Part shown: one piece after another, positions 5,255-9,084 of the stretch
Layout of the letters: each line of letters starts with the position of its first letter
Position numbering within the stretch: the stretch's first letter is position 1
NCBI GenBank assembly: GCA_025997675.1
Contig: BNUX01000100.1
Coordinates: 1-9,084 of the forward strand
DNA from: Spirochaetia bacterium
Lineage (GTDB): Bacteria > Spirochaetota > Spirochaetia > Treponematales > Breznakiellaceae
Direction of reading: 5' to 3'
DNA length: 9,084 bases
Notes under the pieces: model-generated
What the model was told of the DNA's origin: nothing
Seen by the model: only the letters and a program-made list of their open reading frames with translations
Databases searched by the model: none
Program-made: the position numbers and the translations under genes

Positions 5255-6661
5255 GTGGTGAAAATTGGTACCCGCTTTCATATTTTGTGTATGATGCTGA
5301 TAGTGTTACTGCTTCCCCTTACCGCCGGAGCCCAGGAAGCGGCGGTCTCAGACGAAGCGCAGGAGGGGGCCCCGCTCCAGGAACCGGTCCCGGTTCAGGT
5401 GGAAAGCCCTGACACGGGGCCTAAGGGTATCATTAAAGACGCCGAAGTGCTGAGTGATACTATCCAACACGCCATTGAGGATGATGATAGCTTTAAGCTG
5501 AATATTTTTATACGTCTGGGGATTGCGGCGGCAATCATTATTGCCCAGGCACTGTTTATGCGGCTTATGTGGTATCTCTTTAAAAAGTTCCAGGAAAAGA
5601 TTTTAGTTTACGGGACTACACACTTTAAGGCCCTGACTATAAAAAAGTTTCAAATCATGGATACCAAACAGATACTGAACATAGTTCTTACTCTTTTAAA
5701 AATAGCAAAATATGTGGTAACCGTCTTGCAGTTGTATCTCACCATCCCTATTGTATTCAGTCTGTTTAATCCTACAAAAAACCTTGCGAATAAATTGTTC
5801 GGCTATATTCTGCATCCCCTTAAAAACATCGGCCTGGGGATACTCGGTTATATTCCCAATATTTTTACCATCGCCATTGTTATTATCATAGGCAGGTATA
5901 TCATCCGGACCCTCAAGTTTTTCGCTACCCGCATTGAAAAGGGAAAGCTGGTGATACTGGGGTTCTACGCCGACTGGGCCCGGCCTACCTTTAATATTCT
6001 GCGGATACTGTTATACGCCTTCATGGTAGCAATTGTGTATCCCTACCTTCCCGGCGCGGAGTCCAATGCCTTCCAGGGGGTTTCGGTCTTTGTGGGTATC
6101 ATCATTTCCCTGGGGTCCAGCACCGCCATTGGAAACATGGTGGCAGGGATGGTGATCACCTATATGCGATCCTTTAAAATCGGGGACCGGATACAGATCG
6201 GCGATACGATTGGCTTTGTGGTGGAGAAGTCCGCCATTGTTACCAGGATCGTTACCCATAAAAATGAATACGTTACCTTCCCTAATCTGATGGTCCTGTC
6301 CTCAAAGATAGTCAACTCCCATACCTCCTCCACCGAAAATGCGGAAGGGCTGACCCTTTATGCGGAGGTTACCATGGGCTACGCGATTCCCTGGCCCCAG
6401 GTACACGAGATTCTTCTTACCGCCGCGAGAAAGACCGCCCTTACGGAAGAAACACCCGGTCCCTATGTGCTACAAACCGCCCTGGATAATTATTACGCCC
6501 GGTACCAGATCAATGTGTATACCAAGGCGGTAGAAAAAGTGCCGGCTATCTATTCGGAACTGTATCAAAACGTACAGAACGGGTTCAGGGAGGCGGGGAT
6601 AAGCATGACGGCGCCGGCGTATCAGATATGGCTCCCGCCTGAGGCTGGAGGCAAAGCATGA
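5255..6661 (+). CDS. MscS-family mechanosensitive ion channel with signal peptide
   Basis: A 468-residue membrane protein. Residues 1-26 form a signal peptide (basic start, LIVLLLPLTAGA, probable cleavage before QE), followed by an acidic, proline-rich linker to about residue 80. Hydrophobic segments lie near 85-108, 140-170, 195-220, 247-266 and 275-303. The last one, VGIIISLGSSTAIGNMVAGMV, is the glycine/alanine-rich pore helix. It leads into the beta domain signature RSFKIGDRIQIGDTIGFV (305-322) and the FPNLMVLSSKIVN block (342-354), then a cytoplasmic alpha/beta domain. It likely opens on membrane tension to release solutes. Starts are GTG at 5255 or GTG at 5258; AAGGAAGGA at 5242-5250 fits either, slightly favouring 5258. 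It follows thrC closely and its stop overlaps the next ATG as ATGA. Extra membrane helices make it larger than the 286-residue E. coli MscS. Confidence 0.9.
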   Translation: MVKIGTRFHILCMMLIVLLLPLTAGAQEAAVSDEAQEGAPLQEPVPVQVESPDTGPKGIIKDAEVLSDTIQHAIEDDDSFKLNIFIRLGIAAAIIIAQALFMRLMWYLFKKFQEKILVYGTTHFKALTIKKFQIMDTKQILNIVLTLLKIAKYVVTVLQLYLTIPIVFSLFNPTKNLANKLFGYILHPLKNIGLGILGYIPNIFTIAIVIIIGRYIIRTLKFFATRIEKGKLVILGFYADWARPTFNILRILLYAFMVAIVYPYLPGAESNAFQGVSVFVGIIISLGSSTAIGNMVAGMVITYMRSFKIGDRIQIGDTIGFVVEKSAIVTRIVTHKNEYVTFPNLMVLSSKIVNSHTSSTENAEGLTLYAEVTMGYAIPWPQVHEILLTAARKTALTEETPGPYVLQTALDNYYARYQINVYTKAVEKVPAIYSELYQNVQNGFREAGISMTAPAYQIWLPPEAGGKA

Positions 6662-7707
6662 AAGTTTCAAAATTATTATTCATACTATTTTTCTCAATTA
6701 TTTCTTTTGGTTGTGCGACTACCAACACAATTTATGAATATGCGGATCTTCCCTCTCAAAGGGAAGTGGAAAATATAAAGACAAGTGTTCGGTATAAAAT
6801 GCTGGCCCATGTTATAAAGGGTATGGATGGTAAATCAATATGGGGTCAAGACGCGGAGAGCATGGCAAAATATTTTACAACCCTTGATCAAAGTGAAAGG
6901 CTGCTTATTCCAAATAAGACAAAGAAGAAATTTAATGTAAGTGAAATGAAAATAAATAACCGGCCCTGTTATCTTGTAGAATCAAAAAAGAACCGGCGCA
7001 GTGACAAGGTTGTTTTCTTTCTTCATGGAGGGGGCTTTGTATTTGAAATTGATTCGTTCCATTGGGATGCTATTGAAAAGATAGTGGATGAATTATCCGT
7101 ACCGGTATTTGTTGCAATGTATCCTATATATCCTGAAAAAAATCCGGATATCATGATGAAGTTTGTTTTAGATTCATATAGTAAATTGCGAATGGATTTC
7201 CCCAATGCCAAGGTAATCCTGCTTGGAGATTCTTCCGGCGCTGATTTATCATTAAGTTTATGCCATTATTTAATAGAAAAAAATAGTGAGCTGCCTCTGC
7301 CGGATAAATTAATAGCGGTTTCCCCGGCAATGGTGTTTGGAATTGATGATGATACGCGTAGGGAAATGAAAAAAATTGAGCCGAATGATGTTGTGTTTTC
7401 AATGAATGTAATAGAAAGTTTACCCGCATTATTTAATCTGTCTAAAGAAGCCGAAAAATATTTTGGCAGACCGCTCTATGGGGATTTTAGTAAATTCCCG
7501 CCGATATATGTTTTTTCGGGAACCTATGAAATATTTTACCCCCAGATTCCGCCTTTTGTAAAACAGGTAAAAGAGGATGGGAACTATATTGAATTTTATA
7601 CCGGTTATAAATTGATGCATAGTTGGCCGTTTATGCCACTTGCACCTGAATCGGAAAAAGCATTTTCAATAATACTTGGCATAATCGCGGGGGAGAAAAA
7701 TCGCTGA
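6658..7707 (+). CDS. Lipoprotein alpha/beta hydrolase (HSL/Abhydrolase_3-like esterase)
   Basis: A 349-residue predicted lipoprotein: hydrophobic residues 6-17 end in the lipobox SFGC, with C19 as the lipidated cysteine. The catalytic part belongs to the hormone-sensitive-lipase-like group. The oxyanion motif HGGGF is at 123-127, the nucleophile elbow GDSSG is at 190-194 with S192, and H321 lies in LMHSWPF. The acid is probably E291 in SGTYEIFYP, where many relatives have aspartate. It would cleave a carboxyl ester or similar acyl bond at the cell envelope; the substrate is unknown. GGAGG at 6647-6651, inside the channel gene, is six bases before the ATG, which overlaps the channel stop. Its stop shares one base with the next ATG. 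Base composition drops sharply here (18 GC in 60 at 7141-7200, against 33 in 60 at 2101-2160), suggesting a different origin from the upstream genes. Confidence 0.85.
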   Translation: MKVSKLLFILFFSIISFGCATTNTIYEYADLPSQREVENIKTSVRYKMLAHVIKGMDGKSIWGQDAESMAKYFTTLDQSERLLIPNKTKKKFNVSEMKINNRPCYLVESKKNRRSDKVVFFLHGGGFVFEIDSFHWDAIEKIVDELSVPVFVAMYPIYPEKNPDIMMKFVLDSYSKLRMDFPNAKVILLGDSSGADLSLSLCHYLIEKNSELPLPDKLIAVSPAMVFGIDDDTRREMKKIEPNDVVFSMNVIESLPALFNLSKEAEKYFGRPLYGDFSKFPPIYVFSGTYEIFYPQIPPFVKQVKEDGNYIEFYTGYKLMHSWPFMPLAPESEKAFSIILGIIAGEKNR

Positions 7708-8582
7708 TGGATAGAATCGCGATCGTTACCGGATCGGATAGGGGTATGGGAAAAGAGACGGCCCTTGCTTTGGCTAATAAGCACTATAGCGTAATTATGG
7801 CATGTATAGATATACCAACCGCCAATTGTGCCTGTGATGAAATTAAAGCAGCTAGCGGTAATAGTAATGTATTTGTATACAAACTTGATCTGTCGTCCAT
7901 AGCATCAATTAAACAATTTGTCCAATCGTTTTTACAGGATTTTGATCGGGTAAATATATTGATCAACAATGCCGGAATAATCACCATGGACTATGAAATT
8001 ACCGAAGATGGGTTTGAACGTATCATGGCGGTAAATACTATTGGGCCATACATACTTACCAAATTATTAGTGCCCTATTTCCGATTGGGAGAAGATAACA
8101 GAATCATTAACATGAGCTCCTGGATTCATACGTTTGGTAAATTCTCCATAGCTAAAATAAATAAATATCACTATGTAAAAGCGTATTCGGTATCAAAATA
8201 CGCACAATTACTGATTTCCCTTGAGCTTGCCGATGAATTGAAAGAAAAAGGGATCACCGTTAATGCGGTGAATCCGGGAACGGTAAGAACCAGGATAATG
8301 ATAACCAATATATGGTTGTATGATTTTATTATAAATATCCTGATGGCGCCCTTATACATTGAGCCAAAGGAAGGAGCCCAAACCGGTATTTATGTGGCGA
8401 CCTCCGATGAGGTAAAGGATAAAACGGGGAATTTTTACCGCAAATGTAAGCCGGTTGCTGTCTCTAAAAGATTTAATAACAGGGCTCTGCGAACGGAACT
8501 TTTACAGTATTATGAAACAATAGAAAAAAGTTTGGAAATCAACCGGTCCAGCTCCCGGATTACGGCGCCGGCGTTTCCCTGA
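7707..8582 (+). CDS. Short-chain dehydrogenase/reductase, retinol-dehydrogenase-like
   Basis: A 291-residue classical SDR. The cofactor loop TGSDRGMG is at residues 8-15, D61 in KLDLSS (59-64) contacts the adenine side, NNAG is at 87-90, and the active site consists of N110, the serine of NMSSW (135-139), Y160 and K164 in YSVSK. NPGTVRT (189-195) is the conserved nicotinamide-side loop. The overall pattern is that of RDH/WWOX-like oxidoreductases acting on hydrophobic alcohols or ketones with NAD(P)(H); the substrate is unknown. The ATG overlaps the hydrolase stop by one base (TGATG), with GGGGGAG at 7689-7695, 11 bases upstream. Codon use is AT-rich like the hydrolase. The last 24 or so residues are encoded antisense to the 3' end of the convergent precorrin-2 dehydrogenase gene, so the C-terminus may be an extension acquired when the genes were joined. 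Confidence 0.88.
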   Translation: MDRIAIVTGSDRGMGKETALALANKHYSVIMACIDIPTANCACDEIKAASGNSNVFVYKLDLSSIASIKQFVQSFLQDFDRVNILINNAGIITMDYEITEDGFERIMAVNTIGPYILTKLLVPYFRLGEDNRIINMSSWIHTFGKFSIAKINKYHYVKAYSVSKYAQLLISLELADELKEKGITVNAVNPGTVRTRIMITNIWLYDFIINILMAPLYIEPKEGAQTGIYVATSDEVKDKTGNFYRKCKPVAVSKRFNNRALRTELLQYYETIEKSLEINRSSSRITAPAFP

Positions 8583-9028
8583 GCCCTGAGCCGCCGGCGT
8601 TCCTCCCTCAGGGATTCAAGGGAGTCCCCCAGGTCCGCCGGCCAATCCTGCTCCAGCCGTTCCCGGAGCCGGGCCGTCAAGCGCGGGCAGGCTCCGGAAC
8701 TGGAAAGGCCCGCCACCATACCTCCCCGCCGGACCAGGGCGGGGAAAAAGAAGGAACAAAGCGCAGGATCGTCCGCCACATTCACCGGGATACCCGCCGC
8801 ACGGGCATCCTCCGCTACCTGGGCGTTCAATTCCCGGTTATCCGTGGCGGCGAGGGCCAGGGCGGCGCCGGCTATGTCCGGGGGGCCGCCGTAGGGGCGT
8901 TCCAGCAGGGTGATGCGGTCGCGGTGCGTGCCGCAGTGCGTATGGGAAAGGGACAGGATTTCCGCAGATGGTTCGGGGGCCAGCACCTTGAGTTCAGGGC
9001 CGTAGTCAAGGAGGGATTCGGCTTTTCG
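8510..9028 (-). CDS. Precorrin-2 dehydrogenase / siroheme synthase N-terminal domain protein, 5' truncated
   Basis: Homology covers most of a CysG-N/Met8-type protein, which oxidises precorrin-2 to sirohydrochlorin with NAD+ and may insert iron. Reading from the right, HRKAESLLDYGPELKVLAPEPS is the end of the Rossmann region. ALALAATDN (cofactor loop), IPVNVADDP, whose D matches the catalytic aspartate D104 of E. coli CysG, and the FPALVRR / GLSSSGACPRLTARLRERLE segment follow in family order. The expected N-terminus with the GGG-x-V-A nucleotide loop is absent: upstream of about 9028 the frame loses similarity and meets a stop at 9071-9073. The only usable start in frame is GTG at 8984-8986, which gives 158 residues without the nucleotide loop, so the product is probably non-functional or the contig end is faulty. 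It converges on the SDR gene and overlaps it by 73 bases. Confidence 0.75.
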   Translation of the reverse strand, partial: RKAESLLDYGPELKVLAPEPSAEILSLSHTHCGTHRDRITLLERPYGGPPDIAGAALALAATDNRELNAQVAEDARAAGIPVNVADDPALCSFFFPALVRRGGMVAGLSSSGACPRLTARLRERLEQDWPADLGDSLESLREERRRLRAQGNAGAVIRELDRLISKLFSIVS

Positions 9029-9084
9029 GTGGAGGAGGTATGGTAGTTGACTATCTTTGAGGACAGGAGCTCATGTTAATGATT
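9029..9084. other. Unassigned terminal 56 bases
   Basis: None of the three minus-strand frames gives the GGG-x-V-A loop expected just upstream of the precorrin-2 dehydrogenase fragment, and no start codon in frame precedes it. The sequence contains a G-rich piece (9028-9044) and looks unrelated to the adjacent gene. It may be different DNA joined at this point or low-quality sequence at a contig end. Confidence 0.35.

Noticed and set aside
5381..5396. Perfect inverted repeat GAACCGG-TC-CCGGTTC
   Set aside because: It lies in the coding sequence of the proline/valine-rich linker of the channel protein and is explained by codon choice. There is no T-run or promoter nearby.
6608..8574. A 13-base direct repeat at 6608-6620 and 8562-8574 flanking the AT-rich two-gene block
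   Set aside because: It looks like a target-site duplication at first sight, but its core GGCGCCGGC also occurs near 1005 and 8866. A 13-base match in 9 kb of GC-rich DNA is plausible by chance, and the first copy lies within the conserved end of the channel gene.

Overview
The window reads as bacterial DNA of mixed base composition. The protein set (E. coli-type threonine synthase, MtlD-like polyol dehydrogenase, an enlarged PfkB kinase, D-lyxose isomerase, MscS channel, precorrin-2 dehydrogenase) and the style of the antitoxin/PIN pair would suit a host-associated spirochaete such as a gut Treponema. That assignment is an impression from protein style, not a demonstrated match. Both ends look irregular: bases 1-90 are an almost cytosine-free G-rich tract, and recognisable homology in the last gene stops abruptly near 9028. 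The window may therefore be a short draft contig.

Layout. (1) 1-464 has no convincing gene. It holds the G-rich tract, an AT-rich stretch, a GC-rich cluster of small inverted repeats, and a 31-base near-copy (30/31) of the metal-site segment of the isomerase gene found 800 bases further on. (2) 411-808 is a toxin-antitoxin remnant: promoter, intact small antitoxin, and a VapC-like PIN toxin cut off after about 38 residues. (3) 792-3831 on the minus strand is a tightly coupled three-gene operon, transcribed in the order polyol-phosphate dehydrogenase, PfkB sugar kinase, D-lyxose/D-mannose isomerase, with an ATGA overlap at each junction. (4) 3832-3936 is the divergent intergenic region, with an inverted repeat beside a -10-like box. 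(5) 3937-8582 on the plus strand is a tight gene series: threonine synthase, an MscS-type channel with a signal peptide, a lipoprotein alpha/beta hydrolase, and a short-chain dehydrogenase. The last two genes are clearly more AT-rich than those before them. (6) 8510-9028 on the minus strand is a convergent, 5'-truncated precorrin-2 dehydrogenase (siroheme synthase N-terminal domain type) that overlaps the dehydrogenase tail by 73 bases.

How the genes may work together. The minus-strand operon makes sense as a hexose/polyol module: the isomerase could convert mannose to fructose (or lyxose to xylulose), the PfkB kinase could phosphorylate the ketose, and the MtlD-like enzyme could interconvert fructose 6-phosphate and mannitol 1-phosphate. 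This is inferred from family membership only. The thrC-mscS-hydrolase-SDR series is joined by short gaps or overlaps and is probably one transcript, but no single pathway ties it together. I saw no CRISPR array, no transposase, no RNA gene and no convincing intrinsic terminator. The most unusual features are the signs of rearrangement at the left end and around 780, and the composition change at 6658.
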